Shown in pieces: positions 32,650 to 41,501 of a stretch of DNA of 46,522 nt. Position 1 is the first letter of the stretch. The number at the start of each line of letters is the position of its first letter. The stretch comes from Bacteroidaceae bacterium (GTDB lineage: Bacteria > Bacteroidota > Bacteroidia > Bacteroidales > Bacteroidaceae), in NCBI GenBank assembly GCA_024684455.1, contig JAIKWU010000038.1, positions 1 through 46,522 of the forward strand, written 5' to 3'. Position numbers and translations under genes: made by a program. The notes beneath the pieces were generated by a model that was not told the origin of the DNA, made no database searches, and saw only the letters and a list, made by a program, of their open reading frames with translations.

Positions 32650-32766
32650 AGGAAAGACAAGACGTTTCTGGAGTTTGACCTTGTGGGAAGCAGCACAAAC
32701 CACAACCACGAGGAGATCATTGAGAACATAGAAACCTACCAGTGCGTGGCCATAAAAAGCCTATAA
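32650..32766 (+). pseudogene. Possible 3'-terminal gene remnant
   Basis: A frame following a TGA at about 32647 reads as a plausible protein end (FLEFDLVGSS, HEEIIENIETYQCVAIKSL) before a TAA at 32764-32766. It has coding-like composition but no start and no recognised family. It could be the end of a lost phage or accessory gene. Confidence 0.35.
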
Positions 32767-32790
32767 CGTAAGAAAAACAGCCTTAAAATG

Positions 32791-32829
32791 AAAAAATCCG
32801 CTACTTTTGTTGGACGTAACGGATTTTTT
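32791..32829 (+). terminator. Intrinsic-terminator-like hairpin
   Basis: AAAAAATCCG pairs with CGGATTTTTTT around an inner TAC/GTA pairing. It lies between the gene remnant and the S3 promoter. Confidence 0.6.
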
Positions 32830-32831
32830 TG

Positions 32832-32932
32832 TACCTTTGCCAGCAAATTCTGAGACGGCTTTTTTATAAGAGAATTGAATTCCGGGTCATATCGGGCTTA
32901 GTTCCCGTTCGGCACAGGTTCAGTTCTCTTTT
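32832..32932 (+). ncRNA. Promoter-hairpin unit S3
   Basis: A TACCTTTG -7 box (32832-32839) is followed by a hairpin whose outer arms are AAGAGAATTGAA (from 32868) and TTCAGTTCTCTT (32919-32930), with an inner CGGGCTTAGTTCCCG hairpin, then a U-rich end. The stop codon of the minus-strand F-like gene (32920-32922) is inside the right arm, the same layout as S2. Confidence 0.55.
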
Positions 32933-33915
32933 CTTATTCTCATAGTGTAAAGATATAATCCAGTTTGCCTTACGATGACTTTACACTCTAAATTCACGCC
33001 ATTATGAGTAGCGTGATAGACTTTGAATGGTTCTGGATGGTCTATGCCATTTTCCATTTCTATGAATGTAGCGTTTGGCATCCACTCCTCAATTTGTGTT
33101 GCGTATTGCATCGTTTCTGCCAGTCTGAAATTTCTCCGTCTATTGTTCTTCGCAAATGTCTCGCTAAAGAAATCACGGTTGAGAATCAGACGATCGCCAG
33201 TTTCGTTATTTGTGATGTAAAGTCGTTTTGAGACATTGCCATCCTCAAGAACAACTTCCTCAAGATGTTTCTTTGCCCATGCGTCAGCAGACCTTGCAGT
33301 TTGTCTTCTTTCCTGCGAAGTGAGAGGACGTTGTTGTTCTTCTTGTCGTATCTGATGAAGCAACCGGCACGCTTGACATAACTCGTTCTCTGGAATGAAT
33401 GGGCGTGATAGGCTTAATGGGCTGCCTGCACCGTTCCCTTTAGCAATATCGCAGTCCCGGCATCGACGTATGGTGTAGGGATTATAGTCAGGGAATGTCT
33501 TCTGCTCTATGCCAGGATTGAAGTGGAAGATGCCCTTGGTGTCCTTACCCGTCGCCTCCTCACCGAGTGCCATTGCCTCGTCGTGTGGTGTCACGGGGTA
33601 CTTTGACTTACGCACCTGTGCGACGGTGCAGCGGCAGTTCCAGCCGTTTGGCGGGTAATACTCCTGCCAGAACGGGTCAGACATCGGGAGTGTCACACGA
33701 TCGAGCGCGGCGTGTTCCGGACGCACCTTCTTGTCTCGCTGAGTGCGGTACTGCAGATTGTATCGGTCGCCGTCCTGCATGAAGCCCTCCCACTTGGCAG
33801 CCATGTCCGCCGAGGCCTGGCAGAAGTTATACTCCGCACGAAGGTAGTTCTGGTTGTAGGTGCGGTCTATCCTTTGAACATCATTTTTATCGTACCTTTT
33901 TCCGAATGGGATCTA
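32920..33915 (-). pseudogene. Truncated Mu F-like minor head protein with C-terminal nuclease-like domain
   Basis: The frame is open from a TAG near 33915 to the TGA at 32920-32922, but the first usable ATG is at 33804, inside the conserved region. From the upstream end it reads RTYNQNYLRAEYNF, MAAKWEGF, RYNLQYRTQRDKKVRPEHA and the core FWQEYYPPNGWNCRCTVAQV, the hallmark of phage Mu F / SPP1 gp7-like head morphogenesis proteins. The C-terminal 100 residues (FIEMENGIDHPEPFKVYHATHNGVNLECKV, ending YLYTMRIRKEN) look like one of the nuclease-type tails carried by such proteins. The N-terminal half is missing, so it is probably a pseudogene. The 5' edge is next to the glnS promoter. Confidence 0.75.
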
Positions 33916-33935
33916 GTCGAAAAAACTCTAACAAG

Positions 33936-33967
33936 TTTGGTTATTAACTCATTTAATCGTACCTTTG
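33936..33967 (+). promoter_or_regulatory. glnS promoter
   Basis: TTTG (33936-33939) and TACCTTTG (33960-33967) are separated by 20 nt, and the spacer ends in ATTTAATCG as in the rnpB and nhaA promoters. The -7 box overlaps an in-frame TTG at 33965, which rules that codon out as start. Confidence 0.85.
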
Positions 33968-34009
33968 CACGATAAAAATAACTGTAATAGTGAAATCATA
34001 CGACGAAAA

Positions 34010-35773
34010 ATGAATACGGAACCAAAAGAAGACGTGAAACTCGAATCGGTGAGTTTCGTAGAAGAACAAGTGAGAAAAGACCTGGCAGAGGGTAAGAACG
34101 GTGGGCGGTTGCAGACACGCTTCCCACCCGAACCGAACGGCTACCTGCACATCGGTCATGCCAAAGCCATTGCCATCGACTTCGGACTGGCTAAGAAGTA
34201 TGGTGGTGAGTGCAACCTGCGCCTCGACGACACGAATCCTCAGAAGGAAGACGGCGAGTATGTCGATGCTATTAAGCGCGACATCGAGTGGCTGGGCTTC
34301 AAGTGGGCACACCTCTACCATGCCAGCGACTATTTCCAGCAACTCTGGGACCTGGCCGTCGAACTCATCAAGCAGGGCAAGGCCTATGTCGATGAGCAGA
34401 CGAGTGAGGAAATCGCTGCGCAGAAGGGTACGCCGACACAGCCTGGTCAGAACAGTCCTTATCGCGACCGTCCCATTGAGGAGAACCTGCGCCTGTTCGA
34501 GGAAATGAACTCGGGGCGTGTGGAACGTGGCAGGATGGTGCTGCGTGCCAAAATCGACATGGCCAGCCCCAACATGCACTTCCGCGACCCTATCATGTAC
34601 CGTGTGCTTAACATGCCGCACGACCGCACGGGTTCGAAGTGGAATGCCTACCCGATGTATGACTACACGCACGGACAGAGCGACTATTTCGAGGGTGTGA
34701 CCCACTCGTGGTGTACGCTCGAATTTGTCAGTCACCGTCCCCTCTACGACCTCTTCATCGACTGGTTGAAGGAGACGAAGGGCGAACTGCCGCTCGACGA
34801 TAACCGTCCGCGTCAGACGGAGTTCAACAAACTGAACCTGACACACACGCTCATGTCGAAGCGCAACCTGCTCATTCTGACGCAGGAAGGTGTAGTCAAT
34901 GGATGGGACGACCCTCGTATGCCGACCATCTGTGGTCTGCGTCGCCGTGGCTACAGCCCTCAGTCGATACTCAACTTCATCGACAAAATCGGTTATACGA
35001 CCTTCGATGCCCTCAACGAGATGGCCCTGCTCGAATCGTCGGTGCGCGACGACCTGAACAAACGTGCTCAGCGTGTCAGTGCTGTGTTGAATCCAGTGAA
35101 ACTCGTGCTGACCAACCTGCCCGAGGACACGCTGGAGGTCTATACCGTGCAGAATAATCCCGAAAACGAGGCTGACGGCACGCACGACATCGAGTTCAGC
35201 CGCGAACTATGGATTGAGCGCGACGACTTCATGGAAGTGGCTGAGAAGAAGTTCATGCGTCTGGCTCCAGGCAAGGAGGTGCGTCTGAAGAACTCGTACA
35301 TCATCCGCTGCTCGGAGAATCCTGAGGAGTGCATCGTGAAGGACAACGACGGCAACATCGTCGAAATCCATGCCGAAGTGATTCCCGAAACAAAGACGGG
35401 GCAAGCGAACTGCAACATGAAGATTAAGGGTAAGACCATCCACTGGCTGTCGTGCCGCCACTGTGTGCCTGCCGAGGTACGCAACTACGACCGCCTCTGG
35501 CTGGTGGAGAATCCGCGCGACGAAATCAAGAAGTACAGCGACGAGCACGACGGCGTTCGTGGTATCGAAGCCATGCGCCCGTTCCTCAATCCCGACAGCC
35601 TCGAGGTGAACACTCATGCCTACGTCGAGAAGTGGTTGCTGACGTGCAAGCCTTTGGATTACTTGCAGTTCCAGCGTATCGGCTACTACAACGTAGATCC
35701 TGATTCGACACCTGAGCATCTGGTCTTCAACCGTACCGTCGGATTGAAGGACAACTGGACCAAAAAGTCGTAA
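34010..35773 (+). CDS. glnS: Glutaminyl-tRNA synthetase
   Basis: It charges tRNA-Gln with glutamine. The 587-residue product is a class I synthetase: FPPEPNGYLHIGHAKAI holds HIGH at residues 47-50, and the second signature is MSKRNLL in LTHTLMSKRNLL. Also present are LRLDDTNPQKEDGEYVDAIKRDIEWLG and the C-terminal beta-barrel anticodon-binding domains from about 345 (LVLTNLPEDTLEVY, RLAPGKEVRLKNSYIIRC). The ATG at 34010 was chosen because the longer frame starts within the promoter. The next gene begins 4 nt after its stop. Confidence 0.96.
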   Translation: MNTEPKEDVKLESVSFVEEQVRKDLAEGKNGGRLQTRFPPEPNGYLHIGHAKAIAIDFGLAKKYGGECNLRLDDTNPQKEDGEYVDAIKRDIEWLGFKWAHLYHASDYFQQLWDLAVELIKQGKAYVDEQTSEEIAAQKGTPTQPGQNSPYRDRPIEENLRLFEEMNSGRVERGRMVLRAKIDMASPNMHFRDPIMYRVLNMPHDRTGSKWNAYPMYDYTHGQSDYFEGVTHSWCTLEFVSHRPLYDLFIDWLKETKGELPLDDNRPRQTEFNKLNLTHTLMSKRNLLILTQEGVVNGWDDPRMPTICGLRRRGYSPQSILNFIDKIGYTTFDALNEMALLESSVRDDLNKRAQRVSAVLNPVKLVLTNLPEDTLEVYTVQNNPENEADGTHDIEFSRELWIERDDFMEVAEKKFMRLAPGKEVRLKNSYIIRCSENPEECIVKDNDGNIVEIHAEVIPETKTGQANCNMKIKGKTIHWLSCRHCVPAEVRNYDRLWLVENPRDEIKKYSDEHDGVRGIEAMRPFLNPDSLEVNTHAYVEKWLLTCKPLDYLQFQRIGYYNVDPDSTPEHLVFNRTVGLKDNWTKKS

Positions 35774-35777
35774 GTCC

Positions 35778-37337
35778 ATGATTGATTTTAATTCTCCAGA
35801 GTTTCAGGAACTGCTTTCTCGTTACGAGCAATCGCGACGAGAAGATGCTCCATGCTATCTTGACTCGGAGGATTATGTGGACCTTTCGGACTATTATCTC
35901 GACCACGACAAGCCCAATGAGGCTCTTAAAGTCATTGACGAAGGGCTGAGCCTGCATCCCAATGACGACCTGTTGCCGGCAGTGCGCGCTGGTGTGCTCA
36001 TCTATCTTCATCGTTTTGCAGAGGCTCAGGAAATCGTTGAAAAACTGGATGCCGACCAGAACTACGACGTCATCTACCTACAGGCACAGTTGAAGTATGC
36101 CGTTGACAACGATTTGCCAGCGGCAGACAAACTGTTTCACGAGTGGATAGGATGTGTCGAGGATGAGTGGCAATGCGGTCCCGACGGCACACCTGCTTCT
36201 TTCTCTGATGATGAAGAAGATGAATTTACGCCAGAAGAGGCTGAAAACGAAGTGCGCAGTGCCTATATGCACATCATGGTGTCGTACATCGAACTCTCCA
36301 AAGTTGATCACACCGAATACCTGCGCAGTTGGATAGCCGCCTATCTGAAGCGTTTTCCACAGATGGGCATGTATGACCCCGACTATAACGTAGCCGATAT
36401 ATGTCGCGAACAGGGCTTTGTCGATTATGTTGAGACGGTGTTTGAGCGCCTGCTCGACAACGACCCTTACACACCGAACGGATGGACCATTCTGGCGGCT
36501 GCTCAGCAATCCAGCGAAAAGTATGAAGAAGCGCTCAATTCGCTTGAGTTTGCCCTTGCCATCAATCCTGACGATGTCAATGCCATTGTCACGAAGGCAC
36601 ACTGCTTCTACGCTATGCAGAATTATGAGGAGGCTCTGCCTCTGTTCATGAAGTATCGGCGTCTGGCAAAGAGCCACTCCGAAGACCAGTACATCGCGTT
36701 CTGTTACCTGAATTTGCATGAAGCGAAACTGGCCCAAGAATACTGGCATACAGCGCTTGAGTATGTGGAGAAAAACATGGATGATGTTGCGCAGCGTGCA
36801 TGGCGCTACTACGAGATTTCGGACGGGATGATGATGTGTGAGGACTATGAGGAAGCCCTGTCGCTGATTCAGAAGTCGTTGAAGATAGACCCGAAAAACA
36901 TTGACTTCCGCTTGCATGAAGCCAGCGTGCTACTGGGTTTGCACCAAGTTGAAAAGGCTATCGAAAAGTTTTCTTCGCTCTTTCACGACAACGCTGCCTA
37001 TTCGCTTCCACTGATGTTGTCGGCGGGCATACGCTGTTTATCACAAAACTATTTCACGCTGGCCGATACGTTCTTCTCCATTATCATATCGAAGAATGAC
37101 GAACGTCTTGACTTTCCGCACCGTAATCAGGTGTATGCCTACATGGCTTTGGCAAAGTATCAGCAAGGTTATCTCGATGAAACACTGGAAAACCTTGCAC
37201 AAGCCTGTAAGGAAACACCCGAACTGGTGAAGCACTTGTTCTCCGACTCTCTGCCAGACACATTGCAGCCCCAAGACTATTATGCTCATCTCGCTCCATT
37301 AGTGCGTCAGCAGATGAACGACCGCCAACCGTATTAA
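35778..37337 (+). CDS. TPR-repeat protein
   Basis: A 519-residue cytosolic protein built of tetratricopeptide-like repeats. Clear ones are DYYLDHDKPNEALKVIDEGLSLHP, TPNGWTILAAAQQSSEKYEEALNSLEFALAINPDD, AHCFYAMQNYEEALPLFMKY and MCEDYEEALSLIQKSLKIDPKN. An acidic insert is at about 143-156 (DDEEDEFTPEEAE). It probably acts as a protein-protein scaffold, with no known partner. It starts 4 nt after glnS and is likely co-transcribed with it. Confidence 0.85.
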   Translation: MIDFNSPEFQELLSRYEQSRREDAPCYLDSEDYVDLSDYYLDHDKPNEALKVIDEGLSLHPNDDLLPAVRAGVLIYLHRFAEAQEIVEKLDADQNYDVIYLQAQLKYAVDNDLPAADKLFHEWIGCVEDEWQCGPDGTPASFSDDEEDEFTPEEAENEVRSAYMHIMVSYIELSKVDHTEYLRSWIAAYLKRFPQMGMYDPDYNVADICREQGFVDYVETVFERLLDNDPYTPNGWTILAAAQQSSEKYEEALNSLEFALAINPDDVNAIVTKAHCFYAMQNYEEALPLFMKYRRLAKSHSEDQYIAFCYLNLHEAKLAQEYWHTALEYVEKNMDDVAQRAWRYYEISDGMMMCEDYEEALSLIQKSLKIDPKNIDFRLHEASVLLGLHQVEKAIEKFSSLFHDNAAYSLPLMLSAGIRCLSQNYFTLADTFFSIIISKNDERLDFPHRNQVYAYMALAKYQQGYLDETLENLAQACKETPELVKHLFSDSLPDTLQPQDYYAHLAPLVRQQMNDRQPY

Positions 37338-37356
37338 CACTAAACACCTTTTTCGT

Positions 37357-39831
37357 ATGAAACACCTTGCAATAACGCTTCTTGCAGCGTTTGTGGCGAT
37401 GACAGCCACTGCGCAGCGGCAAGAAGTGCTGCTTACGTCGTGGCGCTTTTCGCACGATGACGCAGTCGAAAACGCTTCCGAGCAATTCAACGACCGCCGT
37501 TGGCAGTCAGTCACCGTTCCCCACGACTGGGCCATCGATGGTCCCTTCAACAAAGAGATAGACAAGCAGACCGTCCGCATTGAGCAGAACGGCGAGCAGC
37601 AAGCCTCTGAGAAAACAGGCCGTTCAGGCAGTTTGCCGTGGATTGGGGTAGGGTGGTATCGCACCCGATTTATAGTATGCGGGGGAGCCGAGCGAGCCAT
37701 CCTTAACTTCGACGGTGCCATGTCTGAGCCCGAAGTCTATGTCAACGGGCAGAAGGCTGGCGAGTGGAAGTATGGCTACTCAGCCTTCAACATTGACGTC
37801 ACACCTTATATATATAAAGATGGACGACCCAACACACTTGCCGTACGTCTTCAGAATCTCCCTGAAATCAGCCGCTGGTATCCAGGAGCAGGACTCTATC
37901 GTCCCGTCACACTCATCACGACTGCAGCCAGTGCCATCAAAGAATGGGGCATCAACGTGGAGACCCGACAAGTCAACTTCGCAGAACGTACCGCCACCAT
38001 CGAAGTAACAGTCTCCGCCCTTGGCTGTTTCTCGTCAAAGTACCGAGTCCGTGTTTCCACTCATGGACAAGAGGCCGTCCTGCCCATTTCTTACGCTGAT
38101 TGTCTGGGAGACATCACTGCAAGCGGTCTTGTCACATTAAGCAATGTGCAATGTTGGTCGCCCGAACATCCTCAATGCTACGACTTGACCGTCAGCCTTG
38201 AAGACGGAAATGGACGCATCGTTGACCAGAAGACCGTGAAATACGGCATACGCACCCTCAGTTACGACGAACGCGGTTTTGTCCTCAATGGTCGTCCACG
38301 CAAATTCAAAGGAGTCTGCCTGCATCACGACCTCGGGATGCTCGGCGCAGCCGTCAACCGAGCCGCACTGGCCCATCAATTGGTGCTGCTCAAAGAGATG
38401 GGCTGCGATGCCATCCGTACCGCCCATAATATGCCCTCACAATGGCAGATGGACCTCTGCGACTCGCTCGGCATGATGGTCATGGCTGAGTCGTTCGACA
38501 TGTGGAAATGGCCGAAGGTCAAGAATGGCTACGGACGCTTTTACGACGAATGGTGGCGACGCGATCTCACTAACCTGATCAAGGCTAACCGCCTTCATCC
38601 TTCCATAGTCATGTGGAGCATCGGCAACGAAATACCCGAGCAAGGCTCGATCGACGGCACTCGCATGATACGCGACATGCAGAACCACGTTCACCGTCAT
38701 GACCCCACACGTCCTGTCACCACTGGCATGGACCGCATCGACAATGCACTCAGCAGCGGCTTTGCACAGGTCGTCGACATCCCTGGCATCAACTATCGTC
38801 TGCCACGTTACGAGAATGCCTACCAGCATCTTCGCCACGGCTTTCTCCTCGGCAGCGAAACAGCCTCCACTGTTAGCAGTCGTGGTGTCTATAAGTTCCC
38901 CGTCGTCCCCAGCCGCCATGCCGTTTATGACGACGGACAGTGCAGCGGCTACGACGTCGAGGCCTGCCCCTGGAGCAACTTGCCCGACGAAGACTGGGCC
39001 ATGCAGGACGACCTGCCGTGGGTCATCGGTGAATTTGTCTGGACAGGATTCGACTACCTCGGCGAACCTACGCCCTACGACGAATACTGGCCCTCGCGCA
39101 GCAGTTACTTCGGCATCTTCGACCTCGCTGGCTTGCCCAAAGACCGCTATTACCTCTACCGTTCACGATGGAACCCGAAACAGACCACCATCCACCTCTT
39201 GCCCCACTGGACATGGCCAGGACGCGAGGGTCAAGTCACCCCCGTCTATTGTTACACCAACCATCCCACAGCCGAACTCTTCGTCAACGGCAAGAGTCAG
39301 GGACGAATTACGAAAAATACAACGTATAATTTGCAAGACACGAAATACGAACCCGTGAGTGCAGACAATACAATCGTCCTCGACCGTTATCGTCTGCGCT
39401 GGAACGACGTTGTCTATGAGCCAGGTGAACTTCGTGTCGTCGTCTATGACGACAAAGGTAATCAAGTGGGTGAAGAAGTGGTACGAACAGCAGGTGCCCC
39501 TCATCATATCGAAATCTCTGCCGACCGAAGCCAGTTACACGCCGACGGATCAGACATGGCCTTTCTCACCGTTCGCATCGTCGATAAAGACGGCAATTTC
39601 TGTCCCGATGCCGACACTCAAGTGACTGTCAAAGTCACAGGAGCAGGCCGTTTCAAGGGCATCTGCAACGGTGATGCCACCAGCCTTGAACCGTTCACTC
39701 GCCCCACGATGAAAGCCTTTCACGGAATGCTCTCCGTAGGACTCATTACGACAGAGCAGCCAGGCGACATCCGCGTACAGGTAAATGCTTCTGGACTGCG
39801 CCCTGCCACTCTCACCCTCAACAGTCGCTAA
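37357..39831 (+). CDS. Glycoside hydrolase family 2 (beta-galactosidase-like)
   Basis: An exported 824-residue GH2 enzyme predicted to remove beta-galactose or a related sugar from glycans. It has a signal peptide (MKHLAITLLAAFVAMTATAQ), an N-terminal jelly-roll domain (FNDRRWQSVTVPHDWAIDGPF, GVGWYRTRF), an Ig-like middle domain, and the barrel with GVCLHHDLGMLGAAV, AIRTAHNMPS, the acid/base Glu425 in WSIGNE and the likely nucleophile Glu501 in GSETAS. C-terminal Ig-like domains follow (DUF4982-like, YCYTNHPTAELFVNGKS; then an invasin-like fold). It starts 19 nt after the TPR gene. The substrate is uncertain; no SusC/SusD genes accompany it. Confidence 0.93.
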   Translation: MKHLAITLLAAFVAMTATAQRQEVLLTSWRFSHDDAVENASEQFNDRRWQSVTVPHDWAIDGPFNKEIDKQTVRIEQNGEQQASEKTGRSGSLPWIGVGWYRTRFIVCGGAERAILNFDGAMSEPEVYVNGQKAGEWKYGYSAFNIDVTPYIYKDGRPNTLAVRLQNLPEISRWYPGAGLYRPVTLITTAASAIKEWGINVETRQVNFAERTATIEVTVSALGCFSSKYRVRVSTHGQEAVLPISYADCLGDITASGLVTLSNVQCWSPEHPQCYDLTVSLEDGNGRIVDQKTVKYGIRTLSYDERGFVLNGRPRKFKGVCLHHDLGMLGAAVNRAALAHQLVLLKEMGCDAIRTAHNMPSQWQMDLCDSLGMMVMAESFDMWKWPKVKNGYGRFYDEWWRRDLTNLIKANRLHPSIVMWSIGNEIPEQGSIDGTRMIRDMQNHVHRHDPTRPVTTGMDRIDNALSSGFAQVVDIPGINYRLPRYENAYQHLRHGFLLGSETASTVSSRGVYKFPVVPSRHAVYDDGQCSGYDVEACPWSNLPDEDWAMQDDLPWVIGEFVWTGFDYLGEPTPYDEYWPSRSSYFGIFDLAGLPKDRYYLYRSRWNPKQTTIHLLPHWTWPGREGQVTPVYCYTNHPTAELFVNGKSQGRITKNTTYNLQDTKYEPVSADNTIVLDRYRLRWNDVVYEPGELRVVVYDDKGNQVGEEVVRTAGAPHHIEISADRSQLHADGSDMAFLTVRIVDKDGNFCPDADTQVTVKVTGAGRFKGICNGDATSLEPFTRPTMKAFHGMLSVGLITTEQPGDIRVQVNASGLRPATLTLNSR

Positions 39832-39841
39832 AACACCCCTC

Positions 39842-39876
39842 CAAACATTTGGCATTATCACTTCAAGTACTTGACG
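39842..39876. repeat. Two-unit 22-bp repeat
   Basis: CAAACATTTGG (39842) and CAAGTACTTGACG (39864) are 22 nt apart and near-palindromic, matching the pattern of the 9906 array. It lies just after the GH2 stop. Confidence 0.55.
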
Positions 39877-39899
39877 ATGTGTTGTAGTGTCAAATCATA

Positions 39900-39931
39900 T
39901 TTGCCTTTTTCAACTATTTTCCGTAACTTTG
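39900..39931 (+). promoter_or_regulatory. Promoter of the serine peptidase gene
   Basis: TTTG (39900-39903) and TAACTTTG (39924-39931) are separated by 20 nt. Confidence 0.75.
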
Positions 39932-39955
39932 CGGTCTATTTACAAATAAGATACG

Positions 39956-41278
39956 ATGAAACGTACATTTTTGAGTTTTGTAGGACTGCTGCTGGTGCTT
40001 GCCGTAGCGGCGCAGACAGAGTGTGAACGATTGCTGCGGACCTCTCCGCATGTGGTGAGTGTCGAGGCGATAGATAATTCGGTCTATCCCGAGAAATACA
40101 TCGTGAAGATTGAGCAGAACGTAAACGGCACAAACAGCCAAAACGGCACGTTTACGCAACGGCTCATTGTGGGACTAAAGGGGCTGGACCGTCCGACAGT
40201 GATGGTGACTGAGGGTTATTTTGCTCACTACGCCCTCAATCCTAACTACGAGGATGAACTGAGCCGCTTGTTCGATGCCAACGTCATCGTGTGTGAGTAC
40301 CGCTACTTCGGCGAGAGTGCACCAGAGGGGCTTTCGCCACTGGAGACGGTGAAACGTGATATGGAGTATTGGCGCTGGATGACGGTCGATAACTCGCTGG
40401 CCGACCTGCACCGTGTCCGTCAGTCGCTGGGTACGGTTTTTCATGGCAAATGGATTGCCACGGGCATTAGCAAGGGCGGCCAGACTACCATGTTCTATCG
40501 TGCGACATATCCCAATGACATGGATGTGAGTGTGTCATACGTGGCTCCGCTGAACAGGTCTGTCGAGGATGGGCGACATGAGAAGTTTCTTGCCAAACAG
40601 GTGGGTACGAGGGAGGAGCGTGCTGCTGTCAAGGCTGCCCAGCAGGAACTGATGCGCCGCAAAACTGCCCTGATGCCACGGTTTGAGAAGTTCTGCTCGA
40701 GCAAGGACTATCATTTCAATGCGCCCATGGAGGAAATCTATGACTTCTGTGTGTTGGAACTGCCGTTTGCATTGTGGCAATGGGGTACGCCTGTGTCGGT
40801 CTTTCCTGCAAGTGATGCCTCGGACGATGCGTGGTTTCAGTGTCTCACCGACATTTCGGAACCGAACTATCTGACGTGTCCGAGCGAATTTACACCTTTC
40901 TATGTGCAGGCTATGCGCGAAATTGGTTTTTACGGTTACAGTTGCAAGGGTCTGAAGAAATGGCAGAGCATCAAGACTGCCGAGGGCTATCTGCCCAGAC
41001 TGTTCCTGCCCGAGCAACTGCGGAGTATCAAATTTGACAATACGCTCTATAAGCGCACGTGCAAGTATCTGAAGGAGAACGACCCGAAGCACATCTTCAT
41101 CTATGGCGAGATTGATGCGTGGTCGGCGAGCGGTGTGGCAGGCTGGCTCGACTGCTCGAAGAAAAAGCAAATGTGTGTCTATGTGCAGCCACGTGGTAGC
41201 CATCATGCCCGCATTTCCAACATGCCAGATGAGATGAAGGCAGACATCATGTCACGACTGACAGAATGGCTGAAATGA
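39956..41278 (+). CDS. Exported S28/S37-type serine peptidase
   Basis: A 440-residue secreted alpha/beta-hydrolase-fold peptidase resembling tripeptidyl or prolyl aminopeptidases (S37 / PS-10, related to S28). It has a signal peptide (ending AVAAQ), a strand-turn block VMVTEGYFAHYALNPNYEDELSRLFDANVIVCEYRYFGES, the nucleophile elbow TGISKGGQT with Ser172, and the likely Asp387 (GEIDAW) and His416 (GSHHAR). These residue calls are by family pattern. It probably trims peptides in the periplasm or outside the cell. It is transcribed alone. Confidence 0.82.
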   Translation: MKRTFLSFVGLLLVLAVAAQTECERLLRTSPHVVSVEAIDNSVYPEKYIVKIEQNVNGTNSQNGTFTQRLIVGLKGLDRPTVMVTEGYFAHYALNPNYEDELSRLFDANVIVCEYRYFGESAPEGLSPLETVKRDMEYWRWMTVDNSLADLHRVRQSLGTVFHGKWIATGISKGGQTTMFYRATYPNDMDVSVSYVAPLNRSVEDGRHEKFLAKQVGTREERAAVKAAQQELMRRKTALMPRFEKFCSSKDYHFNAPMEEIYDFCVLELPFALWQWGTPVSVFPASDASDDAWFQCLTDISEPNYLTCPSEFTPFYVQAMREIGFYGYSCKGLKKWQSIKTAEGYLPRLFLPEQLRSIKFDNTLYKRTCKYLKENDPKHIFIYGEIDAWSASGVAGWLDCSKKKQMCVYVQPRGSHHARISNMPDEMKADIMSRLTEWLK

Positions 41279-41302
41279 ATCGCATGTTAGAATTGTTGGA
41301 AT

Positions 41303-41413
41303 TTATAGGGAACTTATAGAGTTTTTATAGGGTAGTTATAGTGACGATACTTTGAGCGCCTCAATCATTTGTCCCTATAAATTCTCTATAATTCCTCCAT
41401 AAATCCTCCATAA
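41303..41413. repeat. 11-bp periodic inverted-repeat element (TTATAG family)
   Basis: TTATAG words begin at 41303, 41314, 41325 and 41336, and CTATAA/CCATAA words at 41375, 41386, 41397 and 41408, each set exactly 11 nt apart. Since CTATAA is the complement of TTATAG, the two arms can form one long hairpin around a 33-nt loop. It fills the gap between the peptidase gene and clpC. Confidence 0.85.
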
Positions 41414-41501
41414 CTTCCTTTCAAGTTGAACACGCTGACTTCTTATTTGGGTCTGGCATGAAGTTTGCAGGGCGCTGCTGTATATTTTAAGTGAGAAAAG
41501 A

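Noticed and set aside
33965..34009. TTG start of the longer glnS frame
   Set aside because: It overlaps the -7 promoter box; the ATG at 34010 matches the usual glutaminyl-tRNA synthetase N-terminus.
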